Of a DNA stretch of 64,000 bases, positions 32,878 to 41,593 are shown piece after piece (within the stretch, counting starts at the first letter, position 1; each line of letters starts with the position of its first letter). The position numbers and the translations under genes were made by a program. The notes beneath the pieces are model-generated. The model saw nothing but the letters and a program-made list of their open reading frames with translations, ran no database searches and was not told the origin of the DNA. This stretch comes from FEN-299 sp963727765 (GTDB lineage: Bacteria > Acidobacteriota > Vicinamibacteria > Vicinamibacterales > Fen-181). Where the stretch lies: assembly GCA_963727765.1 (NCBI GenBank), contig CAVSGZ010000013.1:310001-374000 (forward strand), in the 5' to 3' direction.

Positions 32878-34131
32878 CTACTTTCCCCTCACCGGCGCGG
32901 CCGGCGGCCTTTCGTTGAAATAGAACGTGATAGTGACCGGACACGTCTCCGACGGGTACGCGTCCGGCAGCGGCTGGGTCAGACTCGCCGCGAAGATCGC
33001 CTTGCGGGCCGAGTCGTTGAACGTCGCCACGTCGCTCGGCGTGGCGACGACGATGTCGGTCACCGAGCCGGACTTGTGGACCACAAAGGTGACGACGACG
33101 TGACCCTTGATGGCTTCGACGGTCTTGGGCATGGTCCAGTTCCGGTTGACCGAAGCCATGAATGTCTTGACCCAGGGCCCGAGATCCACGCCCTTGCCGT
33201 CGAACTTCACCGTCGTGATTCCGAAGGCGGAGACCGGCGGCGCCGTCGTTTCTCCATGTTCGAACCGCGCGTAGCTTCCCGACACGAGGCTGTTGAGCGA
33301 GAGGATGCGCGCCTGGAGCGCCCCGCTGAGGATCCGGTAGCGATCCAGGCGAGCCTCGGTCGGGCGTCCCCCGGTCTCGACCTGGGTCCTGAGCGCGGCA
33401 AGCGCCTGGTGCAGCGCGACTACGCCGGCCTGGGCCGGCATCGTCTCCCCCGGTGCGCCCTCGATCTCGTCGAGCCGCCTGACGAGCGCATTGCCCGATT
33501 CGATCGTCGCCGGGTCGGTCGTGCCCGTCATGCGCGTTCTGACACGCTCTTTCAGGGCGCGGACCCTTCTGATGGCGAGGCTGGCGGCGCTGGCGCTCCC
33601 GCGGATCTGCATGGCCAGGTCGAACTGGGCCTCGAGATCCGCCTGGCGTGTCGCGGCGAGCGGCAGCTGCGACACGACGGTCAGCGGCTGGCTGACCGTC
33701 TGGCCGAGCGCCTTGATCTGGACGACGTAATGACCGGGTGGCACGAGCGGACCCGGCGTGTACCTCGGTGGGGCGCCTTCGGCCCCCGCGGCGAAATAGC
33801 CACTCGCGTGCAGGTCCCACGTCACCGTCTGCTGTCCCGGCCTGGTCAGGGCCTCCGACAACAGCAACCGGTCGGCGGCGTCCGCTGCCTGCCGGTACTT
33901 CGCGCCGCCCGACCAACCTGCCACGACGGCGCCCTTACTGTCCAGCACGTCGATGTCGACGAGGTCGGCCGGCTGTTCCAGCGAGAACTCAATGACGGCG
34001 TGGCCGGATGGATAGGCCGCGTCGGCGGGCGGGCGCAGCGTGACGACGGGTTTCGCGGCTTCCTGCGCGGAACCGGCCGCACAGGGCAGAAGCAGCGCAC
34101 AGACGGCCAGGGCGGCGAGCGGTCGGTTCAT
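32878..34131 (-). CDS. Secreted protein with TonB C-terminal domain
   Basis: The ATG at 34131 is used because it opens a signal peptide (MNRPLAALAVCALLLPCAAG, cleavage after SAQ); a TTG six codons earlier is less likely. The 417 residues fall into three parts. The first is a FlgD-like beta-sandwich (PSGHAVIEFSLEQPADLVDI, PPGHYVVQIKALGQTVSQPL). The second is a helical spacer (DLEAQFDLAMQIRGSASAAS), of the kind that follows sortilin-type BNR proteins. The last is a TonB C-terminal domain (KGHVVVTFVVHKSGSVTDIV, ATFNDSARKAIFAASL, CPVTITFYF). There is no N-terminal membrane helix plus proline spacer as in true TonB, so it is a TonB-C-containing exported protein rather than a canonical energy transducer. 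Confidence 0.78.
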   Translation of the reverse strand: MNRPLAALAVCALLLPCAAGSAQEAAKPVVTLRPPADAAYPSGHAVIEFSLEQPADLVDIDVLDSKGAVVAGWSGGAKYRQAADAADRLLLSEALTRPGQQTVTWDLHASGYFAAGAEGAPPRYTPGPLVPPGHYVVQIKALGQTVSQPLTVVSQLPLAATRQADLEAQFDLAMQIRGSASAASLAIRRVRALKERVRTRMTGTTDPATIESGNALVRRLDEIEGAPGETMPAQAGVVALHQALAALRTQVETGGRPTEARLDRYRILSGALQARILSLNSLVSGSYARFEHGETTAPPVSAFGITTVKFDGKGVDLGPWVKTFMASVNRNWTMPKTVEAIKGHVVVTFVVHKSGSVTDIVVATPSDVATFNDSARKAIFAASLTQPLPDAYPSETCPVTITFYFNERPPAAPVRGK

Positions 34132-34145
34132 GGAAGGGGATGTTA

Positions 34146-34183
34146 TCAAAAAGGAAAGGCCGCCCGACCTGAATCGGGCGGCC
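34146..34183 (-). terminator. Intrinsic terminator downstream of serC
   Basis: A 10-bp GC-rich stem (34158-34167 with 34174-34183, GGCCGCCCGA paired to TCGGGCGGCC) with a six-base loop. On the minus strand it is followed by TTTCCTTTTT. It lies 37 bp after the serC stop and before the TonB-C gene. Confidence 0.8.
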
Positions 34184-34192
34184 CCTTCTTGA

Positions 34193-34216
34193 GCCTTGAG
34201 CTCTGAGTCCTGAGCC
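34193..34216. repeat. Seven-base periodic array (GCCTTGA-type)
   Basis: GCCTTGA, GCTCTGA, GTCCTGA, GCC run without gaps between the serC stop and its terminator. The words are the same as those at 23584 and 53635. Confidence 0.6.
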
Positions 34217-34219
34217 TTC

Positions 34220-35326
34220 TTACCCGTTCTTCTTCTCGAACTCCTTCATGAACGCGATGAGCGCGTCGACGCCCTCCTCGGGGAACGCGTTGTAGATCGA
34301 CGCGCGCAGGCCGCCGACCGAGCGGTGCCCCTTGAGGCCGTCGAGACCCGCCGCCTTCGACTCCTTGACGAACTTCGCCTCGAGGTCCTCGTTCGGCAGC
34401 CGGAAGGTGACGTTCATCCGCGACCGGCAGTCCTTCGCGGCGTGGCCTTTGAAGAACCCCGTGCGATCGATCTCGGCGTAGAGCTTGGACGCCTTGCGAT
34501 CGTTGATCTTGTCGATCGCCTCGAGGCCGCCGAGCGAGACCAGCCACTTCATCACGAGGCCGATCATGTAGATCGTGAAGACCGGCGGTGTGTTGTAGAG
34601 CGAATGCTCCGGCACGTGCGTGCCGTACTGCAGCATGATCGGCAGAACGGCGTACGACGGCCGCTCGGCCGCCTTCTTGACCAGGTCGTCGCGGACGATC
34701 ACCAGCGTGGCGCCGGCCGGGCCGAGGTTCTTCTGCACGCCGGCGTAGATCAGGCCGTACTTGGTGACGTCGATCGGCCGGCTGAACATGTGCGAGGACG
34801 TGTCGGCCACGACGGTGGCGTCACCCAAGTCGGGCAGCTTCTGGAACTCGACGCCGTGGATCGTCTCGTTGGTCGTGATGTGGATGTAGGCGGCGCCCGG
34901 CGTCAGCTTCAGCTCTTCCTTCTTCGGAATCCGGACGTAGTTCTCGGCCTTGTTGTCGAAGGCGACGTTAACCGCGCCGACCTTCTTGGCCTCCTTCACC
35001 GCCTTCGACGACCACGCGCCGGTGACGATGTAGTCGGCCCACGAGCCGGCGGGCAGCAGGTTCATCGGCACCATCGAGAACTGCGTCGTCGCGCCGCCCT
35101 GCAGGAACAGGACGTGGTAGTTGTCGGGAATGCCGGCCAGCTTGCGGATGTTGGCCTCGCATTCGCCGATGATCGCCTCGAACGTCTTGGACCGGTGGCT
35201 GATCTCGAGCACCGACATGCCGACGCCGGGGAGCGCCACCAGGTCGCGCTGCGCTTCCTCCAGGGCGGGCAGCGGCAGGACGGCGGGTCCGGCCGCGAAG
35301 TTGAACACTCGGGTGGTGGTTGCCAT
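34220..35326 (-). CDS. serC: Phosphoserine aminotransferase
   Basis: The 368-residue class V PLP enzyme converts 3-phosphohydroxypyruvate and glutamate to phosphoserine, the second step of serine synthesis. Motifs include VFNFAAGPAVLPLPAL at the N-terminus, the substrate loop GMSVLEISHRSKTF, LFLQGGATTQFSMVPMNLL, DTSSHMFSRPID and the PLP lysine in YAGVQKNLGPAG. It ends with GLRASIYNAFPEEGVDALI. The ATG at 35326 follows GAGGAGA. It is third in a minus-strand order DUF1015-serA-serC, with a heptamer-array inverted repeat between serA and serC and a strong terminator after it. Confidence 0.95.
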   Translation of the reverse strand: MATTTRVFNFAAGPAVLPLPALEEAQRDLVALPGVGMSVLEISHRSKTFEAIIGECEANIRKLAGIPDNYHVLFLQGGATTQFSMVPMNLLPAGSWADYIVTGAWSSKAVKEAKKVGAVNVAFDNKAENYVRIPKKEELKLTPGAAYIHITTNETIHGVEFQKLPDLGDATVVADTSSHMFSRPIDVTKYGLIYAGVQKNLGPAGATLVIVRDDLVKKAAERPSYAVLPIMLQYGTHVPEHSLYNTPPVFTIYMIGLVMKWLVSLGGLEAIDKINDRKASKLYAEIDRTGFFKGHAAKDCRSRMNVTFRLPNEDLEAKFVKESKAAGLDGLKGHRSVGGLRASIYNAFPEEGVDALIAFMKEFEKKNG

Positions 35327-35373
35327 GGATGATCTCCTCAATGACGATGTGAATGCGCTTGGTCCCGCAGACC

Positions 35374-35440
35374 GGCATTCGGCCTTCGACTCTCGGCCTT
35401 CGGCATCGTGCCGAAAGCCGAACGTCGATCGCCGAGAGCC
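35374..35440. repeat. Heptamer-array inverted repeat (GCCGAAA-type)
   Basis: The left arm is GGCATTC, GGCCTTC, GACTCTC, GGCCTTC, GGC (35374-35404). The right arm is GCCGAAA, GCCGAAC, GTCGATC, GCCGAGA, GCC (35410-35440). The arms are complementary around a five-base loop, forming a large stem between serA and serC. Confidence 0.7.
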
Positions 35441-35448
35441 GGGTTCTC

Positions 35449-36714
35449 CTACCCCGCCAGCTCGACGACGCTGACGTCCATGATGCCGCTGCAGCCCTTG
35501 AGCGATTCCAGCAACTCGGCCGGCGGCTCCTTGTCGACGTTGACGCGCGCGATGGCGGCGCCGCCGCTGTCGAAGATGATGTTCTCGGTCTCGTGGGCAT
35601 TGATGCCCGCGGCCGCCAGCTTGCTGAACACGCAGGCGCCCACGCCCGGCTGGTCGCCGTGGCGCACGATGAGCGAGTACTTCGCCGCGCTCTTCTTGGC
35701 GAGGTTCACGACGTTCGGCACGCGGCCGGTCTCCTTGAACGTCTTCACGATGCGCACGGTCTCGGCGGCAATCGCCTCCTGCGCCTGGTCGGTGGACGCG
35801 CCGATGTGGTGCGTGCCGTAGACGCCCGGCAGGCCGATGAGTTCGTGCGTGAAGTCGGCCGTCGCGCTCGCCGGCTCGCCCGGGTACACGTCGAGGCCGA
35901 CGCGGATCCCCTTCTCCCTCACGGCCTTCGCCAGCGCCTTGTAGTCCACCACGTCCGGGCGCGCGGTGTTGATGACGCACGCCCCCGGCTTCAGCTTGTC
36001 GATCACCTGGGCGTTGACGATGTTCTTGGTCAGCGGGCTGGCGGCGAGATGGATGCTCAGGATGTCGCACCGCTCCGCCACCTCGGCCGGCGTCTCGACC
36101 ACCGTGATCCGCTCCTCGATGAGCGCGCCCGGCCCCGGCCTGACCTGCAGCAGCAGCGGCAGGTCCACCGGGATGGCGTCGCGGTCCACGCGGACGCCCA
36201 TCTCGCTCCAGATCACGAGGTTCATGCCGAACCCCATCGCGCGCCGCGCCACTTCCTGGCCGATCTTGCCGAAGCCGAGGATGCCGAGCGTGGCGCCGTA
36301 GAGTCCCTTGGCCTTCGAGTACTCCTTCTTGTTCCACTTGCCGCGCAGCAGCTCCGCGACGTTGTCGGGGATCCGCCGGTCGAGGGCGAGGATCAGGCCG
36401 AAGGCCAGCTCGGCCACCGCCAGCGAGTTCTTCCCCGGGCAGTTCGACACGTAGATGCCGCGCTTGCTCGCCGCCTTCACGTCAATGGTGTTGTAGCCGG
36501 CGCCGGCGCGGACGATCAGGGCGAGCTTGCCCGCGTCCATCATCGGCTCGGTCACCTGCGTGGAGCGCACGACCAGCACCTCGGCGCCGGTCTTGGCGAG
36601 GGCCTCGGTGAGCGTGGCGTCCTTGAGATCCGGCTCGAAGATGACCTCGCACCCCGCGGCTTTGAGCCCCTCGATCCCGCTCTTCTCGAACTTGTCAGCA
36701 ACGAGCACTTTCAT
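35449..36714 (-). CDS. serA: D-3-phosphoglycerate dehydrogenase
   Basis: The 421-residue D-isomer 2-hydroxyacid dehydrogenase performs the first step of serine synthesis. It shows the substrate loop VVRSTQVTEPMMDAG, RAGAGYNTIDVKAA, the NAD-binding ATLGILGFGKIGQEVARRA, the catalytic region (INTARPDVVDYKAL, LDVYPGEPA) and a histidine in GTHHIGAST. A C-terminal ACT-like region (KYSLIVRHGDQPGVGACVFS) could give serine feedback control. INTARPDVVD has Pro-Asp where most family members have Gly-Gly. The ATG at 36714 is chosen because the first strand (MKVLVADKFEKSG) begins there. It belongs to the DUF1015-serA-serC unit. Confidence 0.94.
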   Translation of the reverse strand: MKVLVADKFEKSGIEGLKAAGCEVIFEPDLKDATLTEALAKTGAEVLVVRSTQVTEPMMDAGKLALIVRAGAGYNTIDVKAASKRGIYVSNCPGKNSLAVAELAFGLILALDRRIPDNVAELLRGKWNKKEYSKAKGLYGATLGILGFGKIGQEVARRAMGFGMNLVIWSEMGVRVDRDAIPVDLPLLLQVRPGPGALIEERITVVETPAEVAERCDILSIHLAASPLTKNIVNAQVIDKLKPGACVINTARPDVVDYKALAKAVREKGIRVGLDVYPGEPASATADFTHELIGLPGVYGTHHIGASTDQAQEAIAAETVRIVKTFKETGRVPNVVNLAKKSAAKYSLIVRHGDQPGVGACVFSKLAAAGINAHETENIIFDSGGAAIARVNVDKEPPAELLESLKGCSGIMDVSVVELAG

Positions 36715-36750
36715 GGCTGTGCACCCCTCGGCGTGGCCGGCCACGCCCGG

Positions 36751-37974
36751 TTAGATGAGATGACTGAGAAGACCATCGCGCAGTTTCGGTTCGAACCACG
36801 TGGACTTGGGGGGCATGATCTCGCCGCCGTCCGCGATCCGCATCAGGTCGCCGACGCCGACGGGGAACAATGAGAACGCCACCGCCGCCTTGCCGCCGTT
36901 CACGAGCTTCTCGAGCTCGGCGGTGCCACGGATGCCGCCGACGAAATCGATCCGCTTGTCGGTGCGCGGATCGCCCACGCCGAGCAGCGGCGAGAGCACC
37001 TGGTCCTGGAGGAGGCTGACGTCGAGCGTGCTGCCCACGTCGGTCGAGTTCGCCGCCGCCGTGAGGCGTAAAGTGTACCACTGCCCGCCCAGGTACATCC
37101 CGACCTCGCCCTTCTTCGCCGGGCTCGGCGTCCCGGCACCGACGGCCACGCGCGACTTCAGCGCCGCCAGGAACGCCTCGGGGGTCTGCCCGGCCAGGTC
37201 CTTGACCACGCGGTTGTAGGGGAGAATCTGCGTCTGGTTGTCGGGAAACGCGACGGCGAGCATCCAGCTCGCTTCGTCGTTGTCGGTCGACGGCGACCGG
37301 TCGGCCAGGTACTTCCGCGTCCGGCTGGCGCTGGCAGCCCGGTGGTGCCCATCGGCGATGTAGAGGCAGGGCAACTCGCCGAACGCCTTCACGACCGCCT
37401 CGAGGTTGGCGCCGGTAACCGCCCACACGGTGTGCCGCACCTGGTCGGCCGATTCGAAGTCGAACAGCGGCGCGCCCGCCGTCACCTTCGCGGCCACCGC
37501 GTCCACGGCCGCCGAGTGGCGGTAGGTCAGGAAGACCGGCCCAGTCTGGGCGCGCAGCGTGCCGATGTGGCGCGTGCGGTCGTCCTCCTTGTCGCGCCGC
37601 GTCTTCTCGTGCTTCTTGATCAGGTCGTGATCGTACTCGTCGATCGAGTAGCAGGCCGCCAGCCCGGTCTGATAGTGGTTCCCCATCTTCAGGCGGTAGA
37701 AGTAGACGGCCGGCGTGTCCTCGACGACCAGCGGCGCCGTGCGGCGCAGCGTCGTGAAGTTCTCGAGGGCCTTCTCGTAGACCGCGGGCGAATACGGATC
37801 GGTGGCCGGCGGCAGATCGATCTCGGCGCGCGACACGTGCAGGAAGCTGAGCGGGTTGCCGGCGGCCAGCGCCCGCGCCTCTTCGGTGTTGACCACGTCG
37901 TACGGCACGGCCGACACGCGTTCGACGTTCGAGGGTGAGGGTCTGAGCGCACGGAACGGACGGATGATGGACAT
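36751..37974 (-). CDS. DUF1015-family protein, possible serine kinase-like
   Basis: This 407-residue protein opens with MSIIRPFRALRP, has SAVPYDVVNTEEARALAAGN and ends with a lysine/tryptophan-rich motif (MPPKSTWFEPKLRDGLLSHL). These are DUF1015 signatures, and the family's central motif LYIADGHHRAASA is clear. DGHHR-type motifs also occur in the ParB/sulfiredoxin fold, which includes free-serine kinases (SerK, SbnI). That similarity and the position first in the serine operon make a role in serine or phosphoserine metabolism plausible. No activity is proven for this family to my knowledge. Its stop lies 37 bp before serA. Confidence 0.82.
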   Translation of the reverse strand: MSIIRPFRALRPSPSNVERVSAVPYDVVNTEEARALAAGNPLSFLHVSRAEIDLPPATDPYSPAVYEKALENFTTLRRTAPLVVEDTPAVYFYRLKMGNHYQTGLAACYSIDEYDHDLIKKHEKTRRDKEDDRTRHIGTLRAQTGPVFLTYRHSAAVDAVAAKVTAGAPLFDFESADQVRHTVWAVTGANLEAVVKAFGELPCLYIADGHHRAASASRTRKYLADRSPSTDNDEASWMLAVAFPDNQTQILPYNRVVKDLAGQTPEAFLAALKSRVAVGAGTPSPAKKGEVGMYLGGQWYTLRLTAAANSTDVGSTLDVSLLQDQVLSPLLGVGDPRTDKRIDFVGGIRGTAELEKLVNGGKAAVAFSLFPVGVGDLMRIADGGEIMPPKSTWFEPKLRDGLLSHLI

Positions 37975-38092
37975 CTGATGACTCGCGGCGGGCCGCCCGG
38001 TATTCCGAGCAGCGCAGAGGGTTACGAAGGGGCGGACACCGGCGGCGGCGAGACCGCTGATTAGCCTTAATTACCGGAAGCGTGGAGGAGTG

Positions 38093-39346
38093 TCAAGGAG
38101 TAGTGCCGCCGCCGTGCGAGGGGCCCTGCCGGGCCAGCAGCGCCAGCAGCCGGTCGCGCTCGGCCGAGAACTCCGGGAGCAGCTTGGCCGGGATCGGCTC
38201 GCCGGGCGGAAGCGACCGCAGGAGCGTCAGTGGATTGATGGCCGTCCCGTTCTTCTTGACCCGGTAGTCGAGGTGAGGGCCGGTCGCCATGCCGGTCATG
38301 CCGACCCGGCCGATGAGGTCTCCTTGGCCCACGCGCTGGCCGGCGCGCACGGCCACCTTCGACAGGTGCATGTAGTAGGTCTCGTAACCGCCGGCGTGCC
38401 TGAGATGCACCATCAGGCCTCCTTCCCCGCTCCACCCGGCCGAGACGACCGAGCCGTTCGCGACAGCGAGGACGGGGCTGCCGGCGGGGGCGCCGTAGTC
38501 CACGCCGAGGTGCGGCCGGACGATTCGCAGGATCGGGTGCATTCGCGCGCCCGAGAACTTCGAGGTTACCGGTGCCGCGAACTTGAGCGGCGATTTCAGG
38601 AATAGACGCTTGAGCGAGCGTCCTTCGCCGTCGTAGTAGCCGGGCTGACCTCCCGGCACGGTGTAGCGGAAGGCCTTGAGCACGCGGCCACCGTTGGTGA
38701 ATTCGGCGGCCAGTACGCCGCCGTACGAGGAGAACTTCCCCTCGCGGTAGACCTGCTCGAAGGTGAGGTTGAAGGAATCGCCCGGCTGCAGCTCGGAATT
38801 GAAGTCGATCTCCCCGCTGAAAACGTCCGCCAGCTCGATCGAGAGGTCCGGCCCCTCACCCGCCTTGTCCATCGCCTCGAACAGCGACGGCGCCTCGGCC
38901 GAGATTTCGCCGTGAGCCCACGACGGCACGCGGTCCTTCTTGTAGGGCACGATCTCGACGGTCAGGTCTTCGGGCTGCCGATCCGAGGGGCCGAGCACGC
39001 GAAGGAACCGGTCCTCGTCGATCTGGTACTCGAACTTGCGGATCAGGCCGGCGAAGGTGCGCTCCACCAGATAGGCGTGGTTCGCTTTCAGCTGGCGCGG
39101 GTCGAACATGCGGCGCGTGAGCGACGCGATGGCGGGTACGAGATCCGCTCGAAGGTGCGAGGAGGCCAGCAGCGCAGAAAGCGTCGTCCGAGCGGGTACT
39201 TGCCCGCTCGTCGACTCGGTCTCGCGCGCCAAGAACACGTCAGGCCGGCTGGGCGCCTGGCGCGGTGGGGCGTTCGTCCGAGCGCACGCCGCCCCAAGTC
39301 CCACGGCAAGCGCGAGACCCAGGGCGGCAGCAGGGCGGCAGATCAA
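38093..39346 (-). CDS. M23-family metallopeptidase lipoprotein
   Basis: The 417-residue envelope protein has a lipobox (ALAVGLGAAC, Cys about 21), a long middle region with the extended phrases seen in OapA/MepM-like proteins (LKANHAYLVERTFAGLIRKF, LQPGDSFNLTFEQVYREGKF) and a LytM peptidase domain. That domain carries the metal ligands in RPHLGVDYGAP (His, Asp) and the third-ligand segment GPHLDYRVKKNG. It probably trims peptidoglycan cross-links at the outer membrane or periplasm. The start is TTG at 39346; no better start is seen, and a palindromic repeat (39348-39372) sits immediately upstream. DinB lies upstream on the same strand. Confidence 0.85.
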   Translation of the reverse strand: MICRPAAALGLALAVGLGAACARTNAPPRQAPSRPDVFLARETESTSGQVPARTTLSALLASSHLRADLVPAIASLTRRMFDPRQLKANHAYLVERTFAGLIRKFEYQIDEDRFLRVLGPSDRQPEDLTVEIVPYKKDRVPSWAHGEISAEAPSLFEAMDKAGEGPDLSIELADVFSGEIDFNSELQPGDSFNLTFEQVYREGKFSSYGGVLAAEFTNGGRVLKAFRYTVPGGQPGYYDGEGRSLKRLFLKSPLKFAAPVTSKFSGARMHPILRIVRPHLGVDYGAPAGSPVLAVANGSVVSAGWSGEGGLMVHLRHAGGYETYYMHLSKVAVRAGQRVGQGDLIGRVGMTGMATGPHLDYRVKKNGTAINPLTLLRSLPPGEPIPAKLLPEFSAERDRLLALLARQGPSHGGGTTP

Positions 39347-39347
39347 A

Positions 39348-39372
39348 GGTGGGGCCAGCCTCCTGGCCGGCC
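39348..39372 (-). repeat. 25-bp GC-rich palindromic repeat, copy 2
   Basis: Matches 4853-4877 on the opposite strand with one mismatch. It ends two bases before the TTG start of the M23 gene, so it would form part of that gene's leader RNA. Confidence 0.6.
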
Positions 39373-39391
39373 GTGATGTCGTCGCCCCATC

Positions 39392-39985
39392 CTACTTGCT
39401 CGGCTCGCTCGAGGGCGGCACGAGCCCCTTCAGGCGCAGGTAGGTCACCAGGTTGCCGTAGTGCTCCTGGTCATGCGTGATGTTGCCGAGCAGGAAGCGC
39501 AGCTTCAGCGCGGGCTGCTGCGGCGGGCGGGCGGGCGCGCTTGCCGTTGGCGCGGGCGCCGGGGGCGCCGCGACCGGTTCGACCGCCATGGCATCGGTCA
39601 TCGTGTCGTAGACGGCCGAGCAGTAGGCGACCGAGTCCTTGAGCGCCTTGACGAGATCGTCCTTTGCGGTCTTCTTCTCGAAGTCGTTCCCCTGGTTGGG
39701 GTTCTTCTCCCCCTTCGCGCGGGCGCAGTACGAGAACTGCGAGTTGGCCACGTGGCCGATGATCTGGCCGAAGCTGCGCACCTCGGGCGTCGGCTTGAAC
39801 GAGAAGTTCGACTCGGGCATCTTCTCGGCCGATCCTACGAGATAGCGCGCGACGGTATCGAAGGAAGTCTTCAGCGCCTTGCTGAAGGGGTCGGCCATTG
39901 CGCCAGCACCCTGAGCGGGCGGCTGTGCGAAGGCCGGAAGCGTCATCACGACCAGGCACACGACGACGAGCAGCGTTCGTTTCAT
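39392..39985 (-). CDS. Exported DinB-family protein
   Basis: The 197-residue protein has a signal peptide (MKRTLLVVVCLVVMTLPAFA, cleavage at Gln) followed by a DinB four-helix bundle: FDTVARYLVGSAEKMPESNF, FGQIIGHVANSQFSYCA and LGNITHDQEHYGNLVTYLRL. The three histidines (GHVAN, THDQEHY) are the usual metal ligands. An alanine/proline-rich insert (APPAPAPTASAPARPPQQP) lies between helices. DinB proteins act as metal-dependent thiol transferases or have no known activity; the exported form is common in Acidobacteriota. The ATG at 39985 follows GGGGGAAC. It sits 24 bp after the pseudokinase stop. Confidence 0.85.
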   Translation of the reverse strand: MKRTLLVVVCLVVMTLPAFAQPPAQGAGAMADPFSKALKTSFDTVARYLVGSAEKMPESNFSFKPTPEVRSFGQIIGHVANSQFSYCARAKGEKNPNQGNDFEKKTAKDDLVKALKDSVAYCSAVYDTMTDAMAVEPVAAPPAPAPTASAPARPPQQPALKLRFLLGNITHDQEHYGNLVTYLRLKGLVPPSSEPSK

Positions 39986-40009
39986 GGATGTTCCCCCAGA
40001 ACCGAAATG

Positions 40010-40918
40010 CTACAGCGGATGGCGTGGCGCGGGCAACATCGCCGGGGGACGGCTGGCGTCCGGCTCGAGGGACTGGAGGTAGGCGACCACTGCCGATGGC
40101 AACGACTTGTGGCGAGGCTCGTCCGCGACGACCTCTTCGAAGGCGGCGGCGGCCTCGACCGCCGTGCGGAACGCCGACCGGATCTGGGGCTGGCCCGCGC
40201 GCAGCAGCCACGCCCGCATGGCCGGCGATCCAACAGAGAGGAGTTCGACAGACGGCGAGGAGCCGTCCGAGAGGGGTGGCTCGATCTCGCAGGGATACTC
40301 GTCGCGCCCGATAGGCCGACCCAGAACGAGCGCCAGCATGACCATCCCCAACTGGACGACGTCGGTCACCTGGTCGAACCGGACGGCGCCCGCGCTCGGC
40401 GGCACCGCGATCCGGAACGTCCTCCAGAAAGCCACCCGATTCATCCCGAGCAGCTCGAGGGCCGGCGCCAGCACGTATTCAACGATAACCGCTCGCCCGT
40501 CGGGGCCGACAACCACGCGCTCGGGCCCCAGCGCACCGTGCGCGAGGTCGGGAAACGCGCGATGGAAGTCGGCCATCGCGCGCACAATCTGGCGACCGAG
40601 GTTTCGGACCACGCCGGGACTGGGAGTGATTCCCTTCTCGGCACCGCGACGCAGGAGGTCGGATAGCCGGACGCCCGGGACGGCGGTTGAGACGATGGCG
40701 AGCTGGTCGGCCGCGCCAGGGACGCGCTCGATCCGGCGAATTGGGGCGAATCCCGGGTGGGAGAACGTCGACAACCGGCTTGCCCGCGCCACGAGTCGGG
40801 CCTCGGCGGCCGTGCCCGACGAGAACGGCAGGCTGAGCCGGAAGAACTCGACAGCCGAGCCGTCTGGGTCGGTGGCCCAGAACCTGGAGCCGAGCGCGTC
40901 TGCGAACGAGTCCTTCAC
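40010..40918 (-). CDS. Protein kinase-like protein lacking catalytic residues (pseudokinase)
   Basis: About 302 residues with a eukaryotic-type Ser/Thr kinase layout: an N-lobe-like region (VEFFRLSLPFSSGTAAEARL, LSTFSHPGFAPIRRI), a hinge-like LAIVSTAVPGVRLSDLLRRG, and a C-lobe with DLAHGALGPERVVVGPDGRAV where active kinases have HRDLKPENVLV and later DFG. The catalytic aspartate of HRD is alanine, DFG is replaced by VEY and no lysine is seen on the third strand. Phosphotransfer is therefore unlikely and a scaffold role more plausible. The GTG at 40918 has GGGGAG upstream; a longer GTG start at 40960 is less likely. Confidence 0.7.
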   Translation of the reverse strand: MKDSFADALGSRFWATDPDGSAVEFFRLSLPFSSGTAAEARLVARASRLSTFSHPGFAPIRRIERVPGAADQLAIVSTAVPGVRLSDLLRRGAEKGITPSPGVVRNLGRQIVRAMADFHRAFPDLAHGALGPERVVVGPDGRAVIVEYVLAPALELLGMNRVAFWRTFRIAVPPSAGAVRFDQVTDVVQLGMVMLALVLGRPIGRDEYPCEIEPPLSDGSSPSVELLSVGSPAMRAWLLRAGQPQIRSAFRTAVEAAAAFEEVVADEPRHKSLPSAVVAYLQSLEPDASRPPAMLPAPRHPL

Positions 40919-41560
40919 AACAGTGGCTCCCCAGGTACTTCGACTCGCAATTACGGCCACGATCGTCCTTCGACGCCCGTGGCCGGCGTGGCTCGCTCAG
41001 CACTGAGTCCTGAGGGCACAGATACGTCGTCGTATTTGTGCATCGAAGGACTCAGCGACACGATTCCAGGATACGCCGCTCTAGTCGAGTAGGAAAAGAG
41101 AGAAGGGCCAGATGCAAGACCGGCACCAGGGGGCTCCTGGGCGGGCTCGCTGAATTTCTAGACTTTTCGAGGAGAGATAGCTGAGCTTGGACCGTCTTGG
41201 GCCCCTGGGCTTCACGCTTCGCGGGACCGGGCGTCAGAACTGTAACTGAAGGACAGAGAGTCGCCGGATACGGCTCAGGCGTGCCGGTAGCGCGAGCCTC
41301 ACGGCTCGCGGACCCTAGACAAGAGGGGGCATTCGCGCGGTCCGCAGCAAGAGCGTATAGGCCGGCGTAAGAACGTCGGAGGAGAGTGGCGAGTCGTTAT
41401 CGATCGCGTGCGGCTGATCGCGGCGGTTCGCCGTTCGGCGTCAGCAGGGTTGAGTGATTTGAACTTGGAGTCATTTGTCTGCTCGGGCAGCGACTTTCCA
41501 GGCGTCAAGAAGACTCGAGACCCTCACATCATGTTGATTTCAAACCGATTAGACGGCACA

Positions 41561-41581
41561 GCCGTAGGAATGAGCTACGGC
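41561..41581. repeat. Perfect hairpin upstream of the PEP-CTERM promoter
   Basis: GCCGTAG (41561-41567) and CTACGGC (41575-41581) form a 7-bp stem with a 7-base loop. It overlaps the upstream edge of the sigma-54-like promoter and could be an operator for a dimeric regulator. Confidence 0.5.
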
Positions 41582-41593
41582 ATCGGACTTGCT
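41578..41593 (+). promoter_or_regulatory. Sigma-54-type (-24/-12) promoter of the PEP-CTERM gene
   Basis: CGGCATCGGACTTGCT has GG and GC separated by exactly 10 bases. It matches the consensus GGCA...TTGCW at nearly all conserved positions. Transcription would start near 41604, giving a leader of about 97 bases. PEP-CTERM genes are known to be controlled by sigma-54 with PrsK/PrsR regulators in several bacteria. Confidence 0.55.
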
